Made by a program: the position numbers and the translations under genes. A stretch of 64,000 nucleotides of DNA from Tritrichomonas musculus (lineage: Eukaryota; Parabasalia; Tritrichomonadida; Tritrichomonadidae), in assembly GCA_039105265.1 (NCBI GenBank), contig JAPFFF010000004.1, positions 7,297,501 through 7,361,500 on the forward strand, read 5' to 3'. The number at the start of each line of letters is the position of its first letter. Position 1 is the first letter of the stretch. Below the pieces are notes generated by a model. That model was not told the origin of the DNA, did no database searches, and worked only from the letters and a program-made list of their open reading frames with translations. Positions 30,201-38,500 of the stretch are shown here, in pieces.

Positions 30201-32655
30201 TTTCACCATTTTCATTTCTGTCAAATTTGAGATATTGACCTCCAATCCATCCAATCAATGTTTTTGTATTTGCAATTCGTCTATTTTCCATATCCTGAGA
30301 CAATTCATTCGATGATGCATAATTTTTTGTTCTCATTTCTTCCATATCTCCTTGAATATCGATCCATTCTTTCAAACGAATACATGGTAACCCTTCAATT
30401 TGTTGTAATATTTTTGCCAACCAATTATTTCCATAGTTTGCAATATTCGGTTCCCTCACTTCATTTAACATTTCTTTATCTGATAATCCTCTTTTTGTTG
30501 GATCAGGACTTAATTGATTTATATAATTATCTAATACTTGGTCATCTGTCAATCCTGGAACTTCAAATGGTTGATCCATGTTTTCATCCTCTTCATTCGC
30601 TTGTTCTGCTTCTTTTGCAGCAAGTAATTTTTCTTGAATCTTCTTATCATAATAAATACGATAAACTTGACCCTCTCGTTCTGGATTTTGTTTCAAGAAT
30701 GCATCTAAATCTTTCTTATATTGTTCATATTGTTCTTTTAGTAATTGATGAGTCATCTCTTCTTTTGCTTTTATTCTCACTGAATCATCTGCTTTTTGAT
30801 ATTGTTGATCGATACTTTTTTGATATTCTCTAACTTTGTTTTGGAATGATTTGGCCAATGGATACCAATAATTGAAAAATTCCTCTGAATTCCACTCCTG
30901 TGCATTCATCAAAAATTGCAGATTTGTGTATATCATTGCATTGAATGCTGTCCAATATTTTTCCATCTGATCAAAATTATTTGGATCAACCATATCATTC
31001 AAAAATTGTTTCGCGTCTCCTGGATTCATTGGGTATTCCTTTGCAATTGTATTTGCAAATTGATTTGCTCCTACCAATGTTAATGGTATTTCATTTTTAT
31101 CCTTATCTACTGCACCATCATCTGATGCAAAATAAACAGGAAGAGAGTATCTCCAAATTTCATCTTTCCAATATGACTCATCATATTCAGCCTGTTCCTT
31201 TAATTCATTCGCTTTGTCTTTGTTGATAGCCAACAATTCTTTATCTTTTTCCATTAATATATTATTATAAATATCCACTGGATCTAACAATGGTTGTGCT
31301 TTTGAGATTTCTGAATAACGTTGTTCAATTTTCAACCCACATGCTGCAATACTCACAGGATGTGTCGTATCTGCTTCATCGATAAATGATTGGTATCTAG
31401 TGCATAATTCTTTCTTAGCTTTAGCGGCTTTTAATTTTCGAATATATTCATCTCTGGTTTTTTGTTCAATTATCCAACTAGATAAACTTTTCGTCTTATC
31501 TTGAGCAAACTTTACCAAATTTTTACTGACATCCTCAATATTTCTAATATTATCCATATCTTGAATTTTATTCTCTTCGCACCATTTAATAAAATTTAAT
31601 AGATCGGGTTTTGCTTTTTGGAAATCCAACCATTTTATTCCATTCAGAGCAAGTCGAATACAAACAATTGTGAAAAATGTTGGAATATTTTGATAATTCT
31701 CTTTTCCCAATCGTTCGAAACAATCGATTAATTCATCTAATTCTATAATAACACTTTCTATTCCACCAGAAACAAAATCGTTATAATAATCTTCAACCCT
31801 TATATCAAAATCATCAGGTGTTAATAATTCATCATTGGTTCCTGGAATTGTTCTCAATAAATATTGTTTTATTTTTTCTACGTCCTGATATAATTTAAAA
31901 TTGGGATTGCGTAATTGTTGCAAAACCGTCCAATTTATTTGATGCATATCAACATAGATGTCAGAATTTAGGAAAAAACGATAATTTCCCATTTTGACCT
32001 CATCGTTATCAAAAACTTTCTCATCCAATGATTTATCATAGAATTTTTGTCTGATTTCAATAAAAGTTTGCTGATAATATTCGTTATTATGATAAATTCT
32101 TTGCAATAATTTCCACCAAAATGCAGCCTCAAATTCTGTAATTCCAACGAAATCATAGTTTAATTGATATATGCTATAATATTTCCAATCTATCTCTTTC
32201 CAATAATTTTGAAGTGCAGTCACTCTTCCTCTTGCAAAATCACTTTTACAAATCATTAAATTCGGTCCATTATTATTTTTGAAATCAATGAATTGATTAT
32301 GAATTGTTTGAATATCATATCCTGGAAAATAATTATCTCTAACTGTTTTAGCAAATAAAACGTCTACAACGAATCTTAAATAATGAATCACGTCTAATCC
32401 TATAAACTGCATTTGTTCAGGAAAATTCATGTAATAATCAAACAATAAAGATAAATCAGGTATTGCATTGCCATTTTCCACACCAAAATTTAATAATTCA
32501 ATACAATTTGAATAAAAGAATTCAGCCATTTCTACATATGCAGCATTCGGAAATGCTATAGTATTTCTCCAAAGATGCCAACCCTTTTCACGTAAATTCG
32601 CTAATGCTAAATCTATTTTTTGATCTTGCGTTAATGGTTGTTGATTTTCAGTCAT
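21220..32655 (-). CDS. Giant alpha-helical protein (3,811 residues)
   Basis: One uninterrupted frame of 11.4 kb, about a third of the visible element, starting MTENQQPLTQDQKIDLALAN. Nearly the whole length is charged, helix-rich sequence with recurring Trp/Tyr/Phe, in loosely similar segments of roughly 70-100 residues (for example Y..Y.K.Y.I..DYPTPEDIDALE...). The last 450 residues change character: Thr/Pro/Asn linkers, then lysine/proline-rich sequence with three copies of DPVKPII-type units near the end. No enzymatic motif was seen. Size and layout suggest an extended scaffold, tegument-like or tape-measure-like virion component, or a host-interaction protein; none can be proven. Its open frame over 11 kb is strong evidence that the copy is young. 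Confidence 0.75.
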   Translation of the reverse strand: MTENQQPLTQDQKIDLALANLREKGWHLWRNTIAFPNAAYVEMAEFFYSNCIELLNFGVENGNAIPDLSLLFDYYMNFPEQMQFIGLDVIHYLRFVVDVLFAKTVRDNYFPGYDIQTIHNQFIDFKNNNGPNLMICKSDFARGRVTALQNYWKEIDWKYYSIYQLNYDFVGITEFEAAFWWKLLQRIYHNNEYYQQTFIEIRQKFYDKSLDEKVFDNDEVKMGNYRFFLNSDIYVDMHQINWTVLQQLRNPNFKLYQDVEKIKQYLLRTIPGTNDELLTPDDFDIRVEDYYNDFVSGGIESVIIELDELIDCFERLGKENYQNIPTFFTIVCIRLALNGIKWLDFQKAKPDLLNFIKWCEENKIQDMDNIRNIEDVSKNLVKFAQDKTKSLSSWIIEQKTRDEYIRKLKAAKAKKELCTRYQSFIDEADTTHPVSIAACGLKIEQRYSEISKAQPLLDPVDIYNNILMEKDKELLAINKDKANELKEQAEYDESYWKDEIWRYSLPVYFASDDGAVDKDKNEIPLTLVGANQFANTIAKEYPMNPGDAKQFLNDMVDPNNFDQMEKYWTAFNAMIYTNLQFLMNAQEWNSEEFFNYWYPLAKSFQNKVREYQKSIDQQYQKADDSVRIKAKEEMTHQLLKEQYEQYKKDLDAFLKQNPEREGQVYRIYYDKKIQEKLLAAKEAEQANEEDENMDQPFEVPGLTDDQVLDNYINQLSPDPTKRGLSDKEMLNEVREPNIANYGNNWLAKILQQIEGLPCIRLKEWIDIQGDMEEMRTKNYASSNELSQDMENRRIANTKTLIGWIGGQYLKFDRNENGENIITKLSMVGCSNGWTWTDFVHLCKLYKRSIDQFRQEISGIYQKLYESAGLKIGEDEFIDQVFDEMENLWTTRQQIKFKDQILEEWKERYANQIYLNDFQRIQSRLISSAKQIFKDFNLSDKIITGYVLQFFPDDKTTNWKTKETTAHNNLVAKREELERVKQIRNGMIETIIERKKKENEALNITNYNEKSDRDKFQQLYINGDRIIQDSLTEDLNQIMESSQTSLDNAVRKNIQKKVKEIYDSHGFSVDKDTIKSEANAIFTANNFDHDLNKLNIRLASSKNSIGLAFEEIIRTKIAPDIDVINAIAKYVSGVNSYDKNGEIQKYYQTHFSNEKEAIEFINNEAKKWHTREEEAIEKENARIIQTINQKYREAQRKFDDKDVKNVLGLFTSQDSIDAKENAYNQWIIDWDSAQKIIDKRTIEIRKTIEERMKITGERFNDNEVNNEIYLSHIYNNKKQNEVLNDLTKRLEKEQKMVEDTRKNIELETLKIQLKDAYGKEFNENLWNTILLDQTTPNINEKIKQMITDKNHQKGEDEKNLTNLLTECFSDAFSDYASGYTKFTPNAIESIMIANPECNTISKLVIYLNQHRKNFKWTGTIFKKWNKYQIWEEVADSRKFSEVGGKFDQLWILTESYADILKLFNYSVATLEQLKHHQRREEKVREYVESWETIKRQKNQTSSFMSEIEKYSQGKTKEEREDFEMEIIGHCESKEEISSYMKARGSYIALGKNMDNYADRLKFEDYYRNFSKEPDMVLKIESMVGNVPIENVPQITALEGQLMNTYPKKFSHKVFNSTKESWFKNNGKAYLLYLQYEQKYQEYLRFFQKRQNYDTFLDFSIHNGGDFTTLGTYITKEVNELTDAEKRIQTSISVLNKINELNELLPKENQYSVQTVAVAYRNETIPEIDSKLQNLINEQESYRNTNENLDEAIIRWRALFPEDLKSSTDWRTEFGSNGAAINAINKLSHIYEFWYRTHPYEGVNLWKYIHENAQDSINTAQEKLQKYYDENKYKYNTWDGNNLLKKYVQQYYQGFGRSIAEAAGFLFGKFDGNLEDCLKFFEGYEKNLKINQSFSKKGNKKFNDIGHFFNEYMSKNTKENKYTFLNQFKTDYKNYKKTRESWRTNKDYIKSQDILPKLKPEFISTITQVDMSWNEDEMYSKYLIPIAQLYYKQLHKGQDFDISNYAKDKVCFNAIVEKCDKKQKDLDTWDKSNIEATYISYQNSQQIESKLTWEQFKDKYQTPEKAQIAIDIDKYRKLIKEKLDITDEDLPGQTRFKGYHETEIGSQKRLDWLRRYYTNLTEKFNESWKSGTMLTIYNNFREKYSDDPDYSTIEKTASKYGFDYLTGKTDLNYRYHLALYKEKFNEEYKPSIAPEKNEEKEVIIEDIKKKIQSVDQYNNLNFLLVLQKYNSSAEHQLEVVDIVKNFGKDYSNAIIWLECEKLKNDIIALQPDTAEKVRAITNSITGKQELQTLYRDATKDAAAFQSTEFHQLLSKYNEYRNEHNSVDDIQRKFSTKDYIKCVNLMKCDILEKILVTNYKYTKENLKNVKESDAGLRLDHLQKIEMDLKKKIEEFESDPGVVKFWDIYRLAEDAEYRDKRNLLVAKKYDLDLAFNEVYSKAWNALSADEGIINGNSIKEKNQNYYILIDSWLKKKDIFDKDPLIQEYLNMPQNKVTITGLLKRYKSNTNPEEVRIDARCYVLNEMNKVVYEKYLKETNEKDDKYLTITDQKELAEYFRKKQEQHNKDQIDWKKLDPLRLEWNKIHTGDDKKFLKDWQAVYKYWNGQLQQATVELKLEKDKHNWQKEFQEPFIPPDKMSANDVLKKIQDYWKIYSRFYQNYSNFISNWKEYTSRYPTEKLTMDKIIDTYKSDVVTANNFLKYGILKSKYKSVYKKDYAIKNDYPTPEDIDALETEIATYSKRQEESKTDTELMDAFREMESKYDDNQETLRELLEKNKFDPKTTKFKLKIKNKIKDFETDYKIIYTLNQVEEFGSTPESRYNYLDKEYKRIQNEYSKLEAMPKIKEYLDYYNDDLGEGKSLKDLFSEETNGHNAYKTYYHILITVHNKLNPNKAKDTTKEPESYKRACDDLKLEIENIREAIKKFGGNSVWKKLTNSEKDELVAEYKNTSYGHVRMAMKTEIEEYNKKNDHEFKFDDIRKKFEKKGKELSLLNNYIKAALKYNYDENLEKIISDFNAEINDTTKEVDLNQEKDELSNAYEIVKYCKLTPLQKRYESAFGRKISLDQMMYYPYQIRDKVQWKIQNEKDLQFDIDTAYHANLARISHKESQEFQGIAKNEQVSFEKFLDKLRYDEESKTYSKVTEDELISLYKTAIKNYEQEKIATEKKINENIDAINKNLEEGSKVTKEELKGLTYSAKDLDYVNAILDFKPLYENHFGKTKINVKDIVNKFAPDTKNIDWMYVLESIAFIPLLDDHNTLQKKLGTMKTEDVTYVHKTYIEPEIAKRPEKKVKVDDIRNAYVKYKEQVKKEKKEYFKNLLEEYHKHIDDSSETYEKLAELYPSLDDLERYLKLNRYIAKTNKYYRDLKTNYKKENTLLKYDDYKDKPLNNLEPSIILLQQKENEAKKQWDDEKAKDDKEKEHKKKVEEKLKDLNSYRRKINMTEIGFERFKNQDTETALHEIQNMINEAQEKERQQNQNNGNTIGGALRNTGYTNPFNKPATTPTTNTTPTTTTTTPTTTNTDLTINDDSEKKEENVWAKRYEGGITSLIQQSSKGNVSIRQLLLEQQKKNKLSGRPSIMSQFNENLPPKPVVPYQTNSNINNLFSSKTTMTEEKETPIEKKPLVSPISEKPMTMTKIEPGKKINLLPTKVDEPEVIQTKSMTQILPRRGRKNAPLRFKVLAQKQKPIETKIEEKIDNDDDDDVEEVKPKKPTINTKAKGNKNLKKQKSERSKLLKKKKKEPKNKFDIDIEAKTKPKIIDEKSTIDKLDLSKTTPVKPIIDPVKPIIDPVKPIITSETPSVISNNPQLMKFLNSKL

Positions 32656-32704
32656 TTTTCAATAAAAATAAACATAAAACAACAAATAATGAAAATTAAA
32701 TGGT

Positions 32705-33115
32705 TTATTCATTTGAATCTTCTGGTTCCTTCAAATTTAGTGGGTCAACGAAGCAATCTCGTAACTCATCGACAAATTGATTCAATACTTGTGCTTTTGA
32801 TTCCAATTGGACTTTCTTTTTTTCTTCTTCTTTTTTCAAATCGTCCAATTTATCTCGATTTTCATCAATTTTTAGCTCATTTTCAACCATCATTTCCCAT
32901 ATCGGATCGGACTTTGGATTTTTATCAATTTCATCATTTATATAGCCGTTTTCTTCGGTGAGCCTTCGATTTTCTGATTCCAGTCTTTCAATTGTTTTCA
33001 TGTCGTCGTTTAATGAATCAGCTAATTCCAATAACCTTGTTGTATCATAAATAAAGTTGCGTACTGTCTTTCTGAAAACCTTAAGACTTTGCTTATCTTG
33101 CTTCCTGCTGTACAT
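32705..33115 (-). CDS. Coiled-coil protein of unknown function
   Basis: One hundred and thirty-six residues. After a basic start (MYSRKQDKQSLKVFRKTV) almost the entire protein shows heptad spacing (LLELADSLNDDMKTIERLES, ELKIDENRDKLDDLKKEEEK), so a long coiled coil is expected. It lies 49 bases upstream of the giant gene on the same strand and is probably expressed with it. Its start faces the + strand gene at 33243 across a 127-bp intergenic region with unusual GC-rich repeats. Confidence 0.6.
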   Translation of the reverse strand: MYSRKQDKQSLKVFRKTVRNFIYDTTRLLELADSLNDDMKTIERLESENRRLTEENGYINDEIDKNPKSDPIWEMMVENELKIDENRDKLDDLKKEEEKKKVQLESKAQVLNQFVDELRDCFVDPLNLKEPEDSNE

Positions 33116-33242
33116 GAAAAAAAGTGATGTGATGACCTAACGAGAAAAAATTAGATTTTTGGTAAACGGTCTCCACCCCAAAAACTTAGAGGGCACCCCT
33201 GCAACACCTAGGGCACCCCATGAGGGACCCAAATAAAAAAAT
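33116..33242. promoter_or_regulatory. Divergent intergenic region with GC-rich direct repeats
   Basis: This 127-bp stretch separates divergent genes. It holds two copies of AGGGCACCCC (33190-33199 and 33210-33219, spaced 20 bases) and a related GGGACCC at about 33224-33230, all far more GC-rich than the surroundings. A regulatory role for both flanking genes is plausible by position only; the stretch could also be part of a terminal region of the element. Confidence 0.35.
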
Positions 33243-33773
33243 ATGATTTTTCGTGCTCACCTCATCACATCATTTTTACTTATGTTCGCCATCTCCGAGT
33301 CCAACGTAGAGCCTACAGAGAACTATCCAATAGAGAACCTATCAGATCTTATCGATAAACACCCAGAAGATTTAGATTTAAATGAAGATGACTATATGTA
33401 CCAGAGTTTATGTAAAATTGTTACTGCACAAGATTCACCATTCAATATTGGCCCAAAGCAAGCATTTGTCAGAAATTATTATCGTGAACTTCACAAATGC
33501 ATAGAAATTCGACAAAAATTGTTTGAAACAACCCTTGATATAGTCAAATGTAAATTCAATTTCGATGAAAATCTTTTTACGAGCATTTCTACCAGATTCT
33601 TTCAATTTTTCCCAAATGCCACAATTGATTGGACCCTAATGGATCCTCAAAGAGGAATGAACCAATTTTTAGATTCATATGCAGAGCATTTATTTATTAG
33701 AATAGGATTTTACACAAGATGGATATACTATCCAATTGAATGCCATGCAAACGATTGGAAAGAATGCCTTTAA
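33243..33773 (+). CDS. Putative secreted protein of unknown function
   Basis: One hundred and seventy-six residues. The first 17-19 (MIFRAHLITSFLLMFAISES) form a clear signal peptide. The rest is mildly acidic, with four or five cysteines and many aromatic residues (FFQFFPNATIDWTLMDPQRG, FYTRWIYYPIECHANDWKEC). No later membrane segment or family signature is seen. It may be the outermost gene of the element or a host gene beside it; the frame is complete. Its start is 10 bases after the GC-rich repeat region. Confidence 0.55.
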   Translation: MIFRAHLITSFLLMFAISESNVEPTENYPIENLSDLIDKHPEDLDLNEDDYMYQSLCKIVTAQDSPFNIGPKQAFVRNYYRELHKCIEIRQKLFETTLDIVKCKFNFDENLFTSISTRFFQFFPNATIDWTLMDPQRGMNQFLDSYAEHLFIRIGFYTRWIYYPIECHANDWKECL

Positions 33774-33942
33774 GTAAACCACACAATTAACAACTTTTTC
33801 TATAGCTTTTTTGATGTTAACGATACGGGACCTCCTTCCTAGCAGAGCGTTGAGAGGAATCCTGAGAGCAGCCCAGTGGAAGATCATTAATGGGAGTGGG
33901 GGATCATACCTGACATAGCGGGGCTGGGGTCACGGATGGGAA
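33774..33942. other. GC-rich island without a gene
   Basis: About 150 bases (roughly 33820-33940) are G/C-rich, in strong contrast to the AT-rich DNA on both sides. It contains runs such as AGTGGGGG and AGCGGGGCTGGGG. No open frame of convincing length and no recognisable tRNA, rRNA or snRNA was found. It may be part of the element's terminal repeat or a structured RNA gene. It is the last non-AT-rich DNA before the intergenic desert. Confidence 0.4.
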
Positions 33943-33989
33943 ATATTTGACGCGGTTTTTGAACGAAGTGCAAAAATCGTGGCAAATAT
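33943..33989. repeat. Imperfect hairpin at the right edge of the element
   Basis: Arms at 33943-33961 and 33971-33989 (19 bases each, 16 matching, two of the three differences being G-T wobbles in RNA) enclose a 9-base loop. It closes the GC-rich island and is followed immediately by AT-rich DNA, so it may mark an end structure or a transcript terminator. Confidence 0.6.
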
Positions 33990-34787
33990 ATAACTACTAA
34001 ATAAAGCTTATTCGGCTTTGAATCTTTTAAAAACTGTTATGAGAAAATAAAAATAAGTTTTAAAGGTGATAATAACTATCGAAACAGAAATTGAAAATTT
34101 TGATTTTTCTTCCAAAATATAATATTATTTGCAAATTTTAGAGAGAAGTAAAAGATATGCGAGCATGGTTCTATATTATATTTTGGAAGAAAAAAAAGCA
34201 CGATTAAAAAAGCAAATAAAATTTTGAGGTTTCTCTAAAGAATTTAAGGTTAGAATAAAAATGAATTTTTTTTGTAAATGCAAAGTATATAACGAAATTT
34301 TTATTAGCAGTATCGATTTCTTGGTAGGTTTATTGAATAAAATCATCGTATTTGAGAGATTTATTTTTTGATATTTGATTAATTGGCAATAGCCTTTAAT
34401 AAATAAGTAAAAACAAAAAAAATGGTTATATAACAATTTAAAAAAGAAAATTAATTGAGAAAAAAAGCAATTTACATATATAAAACTAGGTGAATCTTGG
34501 ATTTTCTAAAATAGGAGGAAATAAGAAAGAAGCTAGGTTGAAAGTAAAACAAATAAAGAGATATAGGAAACTCTTGAGGAAAAAAAAAGAGTATTTTCTG
34601 TAAAAAAAGGCTCGACAAGTAAAATGTAATTTTGAAAATAAGACAAAAACATGCTACAAAGGTTCTAATAAAACATTAAATGAATCTCTATCGATTAGTT
34701 GACGAGTAAATGCGAAAAAAAAAGCTTGTATAATGGAAATTGCGTTTGAAAAATTGCTTTTGCTTTTGTAAAAAATGGACTTCTTGT

Positions 34788-35593
34788 CACTTTTTGGTAA
34801 ATATTTTTTTTTGAACTTTTTAGATTTTTTCCCCTCAATTTTTTTCTTTGTATATTTGTTCACAAATAGTTGAACTTTTTAGATTTTTTCCTCTCAATTT
34901 GGATTTTTTTAAAAAAGCAAAAAAGCATGAAAATAAGTAAATAAAATACTAAAAGAAGAAACTATAAATATTTTAATATACATAAATAGAATTTATTAAG
35001 ATTTTTCTGTTGAGAAAAAAAAATCATGAAATAATAATTAGCATTTCTTTGGGTGAGAAAATTTAGATGCATTAAAATATGCAGTATTTCATCTAGTATA
35101 AACTATGAGTATATGCATTGAATAAGAAAAAAAAATATATCGTTTTGCATTTTGTGATAAAATACAATAATTAGGTTTATTAGCTAAGAGTGAAAGCGCA
35201 TTGGACGTATTTGTGTTCTTTTTGTGAGAATTGTGATCATATATATATCTTCAAAATTTGAAGCTAAATATTGGTTTCTTTTTCATCTTTTGCTCTCAAT
35301 TTTTTTTATTGGATCGGTAATACCAGCATTATGCTCTTAAAAGCAGGAAATAAGTGAAATTTAGACAACGATTTTAATAAAAATTGGAAATTGCAAATAG
35401 AAGTTTATTTTTCTTCTTCTTTATTGAACATATAATGCCTGTAATGCTGTGAAATGGTGTTTATTGGTATAAAAACCTCGAATACTTACTTCTTAAATAG
35501 TAAAATTATAAAGATATTATGACAAATAAGCATTCAAAAAAATTGAGAGTAAAAAATCCAAAAAGTTCAAAAATAAAGATTTACCCACTTTTT
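34788..35593. mobile_element. Non-autonomous DNA transposon with 51-bp inverted ends and an 8-bp flanking repeat
   Basis: Inverted repeats at 34796-34846 and 35535-35585 match at about 46 of 51 positions and start GGTAAAT. They are flanked by the direct repeat CACTTTTT at 34788-34795 and 35586-35593, consistent with an 8-bp target duplication of the hAT type (because GG follows both copies, a 9-11 bp reading is possible). A further partial copy of the end sequence lies at 34870-34900. No transposase frame is present in the roughly 790-bp interior. Confidence 0.7.
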
Positions 35594-38500
35594 GGTTATT
35601 TTATCGTCAAAATTTTATGAAAATTTATTGTCATTCTCTTTGTTTTATTGTAAATATTTAAAAAATATTTCATTTATTTGATTTTATTTAAAAGAAATTG
35701 AATATTTTTATGAGTATTTATGAGGAGAAAAAAATGTTAACCATAAAAAAATTTTTTTTTTTCAGGTTAACAAAAAACTTGTTAACATATAACGTACATG
35801 AAAATAACCATTTGTAGCGAGTTGGGGGTATAATTTAAATATTTATTAAAATAAGCAAATTTTATTAATTATTACATAAGTAATAAGTAATATTTCACAC
35901 CTTTACTTTGCTATTTTAGCCTTTTTCCTAAATCTAATATATCTTATATTTTTGCTTCAAATTTGAAATATATCATATAAAAATCCAATATTTAATCAAT
36001 TTAACAGGCTGGGTAAGCTCTTTTAATTTTTTTTTAGATTTGAAAAAAATATTTATAAAAAATATACTAAATAATTAAGCATAACATTTTAGTATGTCAT
36101 TATATAAAAATATAATAGTAAAAAAAGTGATTTATGTCATTTTTGTTAAGATAAAATAAAAATGAAAGAGATTATTTTATATAGTTTTAATTCAATTTTT
36201 TAAAAAAATAAAATGTTATTATCTTATTATATTTTTATAAACTCTATATAATATCACATGATATAGTTTGTATACAATATAAAATAAATAGATAAAATCA
36301 TATACTATGAAAAATAATTATACAGCTGGCACAGATTCTTTGTAACAATTTTGATATCTAAATGTTACAAGAAATTGAATTAAAAATCTATCATAACAAT
36401 TCAATTTATTAACTTTTTCATAACTTTTATTTTTATTTTGTGAATATCTTTGTTTCCCTACGATATTTCTTTTTGGTTTCTTATTAAGAATTATTCAATA
36501 TATAATATTATATTTATATTTATATAAAATAAGTCGAAAAAAATCTTTGTCATAACCGTCTCTCCGTTCTCCTTTTATTATTTTAATTATTTTGAATACT
36601 TTATTTATATTATTTTATTAATTTTGAATGCTTTTGTTAGCATTTTGAATTTTTTGTTATAATTTCTCAAAATTTTTCAAAATTTTTATATATCAAAAAT
36701 TTTTAATTTGACAATTTTGAGCAAAATCCCAAATCGCAGTCATAAGAAGACAAAAAATTGAATGGGCCTGCAGTAGTAATTCCGAGCTGTAAATAATAAT
36801 ATATTTATTTATAATCCAAATTTATTGAGAAAATGTTTATATTATTTTATTGTACCTGAAAATTTTTAAATAATTACTATTCAATTTAAAGGATTTAAAA
36901 ATGTAAATATCTTATTTTAAAATTATTTTGCCAATATTATTATGCAATATATAAAAATTAAATAATATAGATATATAAATATATATAAATATTTCTAATA
37001 TTATTTTAAATTGAGGATTTCTGATGAACATATTATAGCAAGCATAAAGTAAATCAATTTTTTTAATAAATATAGATGAAAATAATTTGTATATATATCA
37101 AAAAGTATGAAAAAATGATGAAATATTGAAAAATAATTAGATTGGTAATGAAAAAATCAATAATCAAATTTGATTGTTTCAAATATTTTTTTGAACATAT
37201 ATTTGATATTGAATTAACTGAATCTGTCGAAGAATATTATTAAACTGTTCTTTTTTGTTGAGTATTTTTAAAATTGGGCTGTTCCTTTGACAACTAATAT
37301 CGTTTGGAGGGGACAATAAAAAGGAAGTTCATCACTATAATAAGAAAAATACATATACTTAAATGATTTATTGTAATTTAAACTTGCTTTCTATTTTTTC
37401 CATTTGTTTCAAATGATTTGAAAAAGTTCAATTATATATGCAAATATTCATTAATATTCAAAATAAAAAACATTTTAATATAAAGATATTAAAATAAAAA
37501 TAATTAATGATAAATATTTCTTAAATAAATTTTCTTTGAAAAGATATATCAATACATACTTTTGGTTTATCATTATATCACAAAAAGTTAGATAATTTAA
37601 CAAAAAGTTATCATTCATATAATAAAATTCATTGAAAAATTATTTTCATAATATTAGGGAAATGTTACGATTATTTTATTTTTTGTCTATATAGCCAATA
37701 TTATATACTGACATACAATATAGATCATTAGAAGTGGAGCAATAATCGAAACATTTTGTTTATGATTAATACCCTTGATAATCAAAAGTACAAAAAAAAG
37801 ATAAATTCCTACTCCGTAAGTTATAATATTATTTTGAAATATCAAAATATCTCTCATTAATGTGATTTTTTTTATAACTGGTCCAAGAGAACAATTGTTA
37901 TTTATGTTTTTTTATTTTTTTTAACGGACAAAATAAACGGCCTCCATTTACCTTTCAAAAAAAAAAAAAAAAAAAGAATGAAATGGAACATTCTTTTGAT
38001 TTTCATTTAATTAATCACTTGCTATATTTCTTGCAATGATTTTCCCTTTCATTTGCATCGGTGGCTTCTTTTAATCATGCTGAAGTTACGAATAATAAAA
38101 ATACCCATCCTTTTTTTTTTCGAAAATACTTAAAAAAAAAATTCAATTATCTTTTGTTTTTACTTCATACTATTTATATATATTGCTAATTATTTTGAAC
38201 ATTAAAAAAATGATTGAATTTTCATTTTAATTTTTTTTTTTTTGGTTGTTGCTGGCATTCTTATGATCATTGATATTTGAATATTCTTTTCAGTAATTCT
38301 TATTAAATGCTTAGACATTATATTTATTCTCATATATATTTACCTAACTGATCTCAAACTTTGGATATTTTTGTAAATAAATACATGGATTTATTTTCTA
38401 TATCAACCAATTACTCTTAATATTATTATATAATATGAATATGATTTCATTCCATGTCAAGTTAAAAGATAAAAATGCATTAAAAATCAATAACATCATT

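Larger units (their letters stand above)
1..33990. mobile_element. Maverick/Polinton-class virus-like element, left end outside the window
   Basis: A protein-primed family B DNA polymerase, an FtsK/HerA-type ATPase and paired capsid-like proteins occur together, which is the hallmark combination of Maverick/Polinton elements, known to be abundant in trichomonads. The visible part exceeds 33 kb, against roughly 15-20 kb for most described Polintons, mainly because of one 11.4-kb gene. Gene blocks run + (1-8541), - (8564-18980), short + (19057-19806), - (19796-33115) and possibly + (33243-33773). The right edge is placed where gene density and GC content fall, after a GC-rich patch and hairpin ending near 33,990; it is approximate because the left terminal repeat is not available for comparison. 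No integrase or protease gene was seen here. Almost all frames are open, so the copy appears young and nearly whole, with about one or two breaks. Confidence 0.85.

Noticed and set aside
30258-31226. Long + strand frames opposite the giant helical gene
   Set aside because: They lie wholly antisense to an 11.4-kb frame with consistent composition and show no motifs.
33780-33960. 5S rRNA, U1 snRNA or SRP RNA in the GC-rich island
   Set aside because: Short resemblances such as GGATGGGA or CATACCTG are present, but no family-defining blocks appear in the right order.
35740-35790. Intron acceptor (T run followed by CAG)
   Set aside because: No gene flanks it and the trichomonad branch-site/acceptor motif is absent.
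37661-37755. Tiny inverted-repeat transposon
   Set aside because: The 15-bp arms match at 14 positions but no target duplication was found, and AT-rich DNA often yields such pairs.
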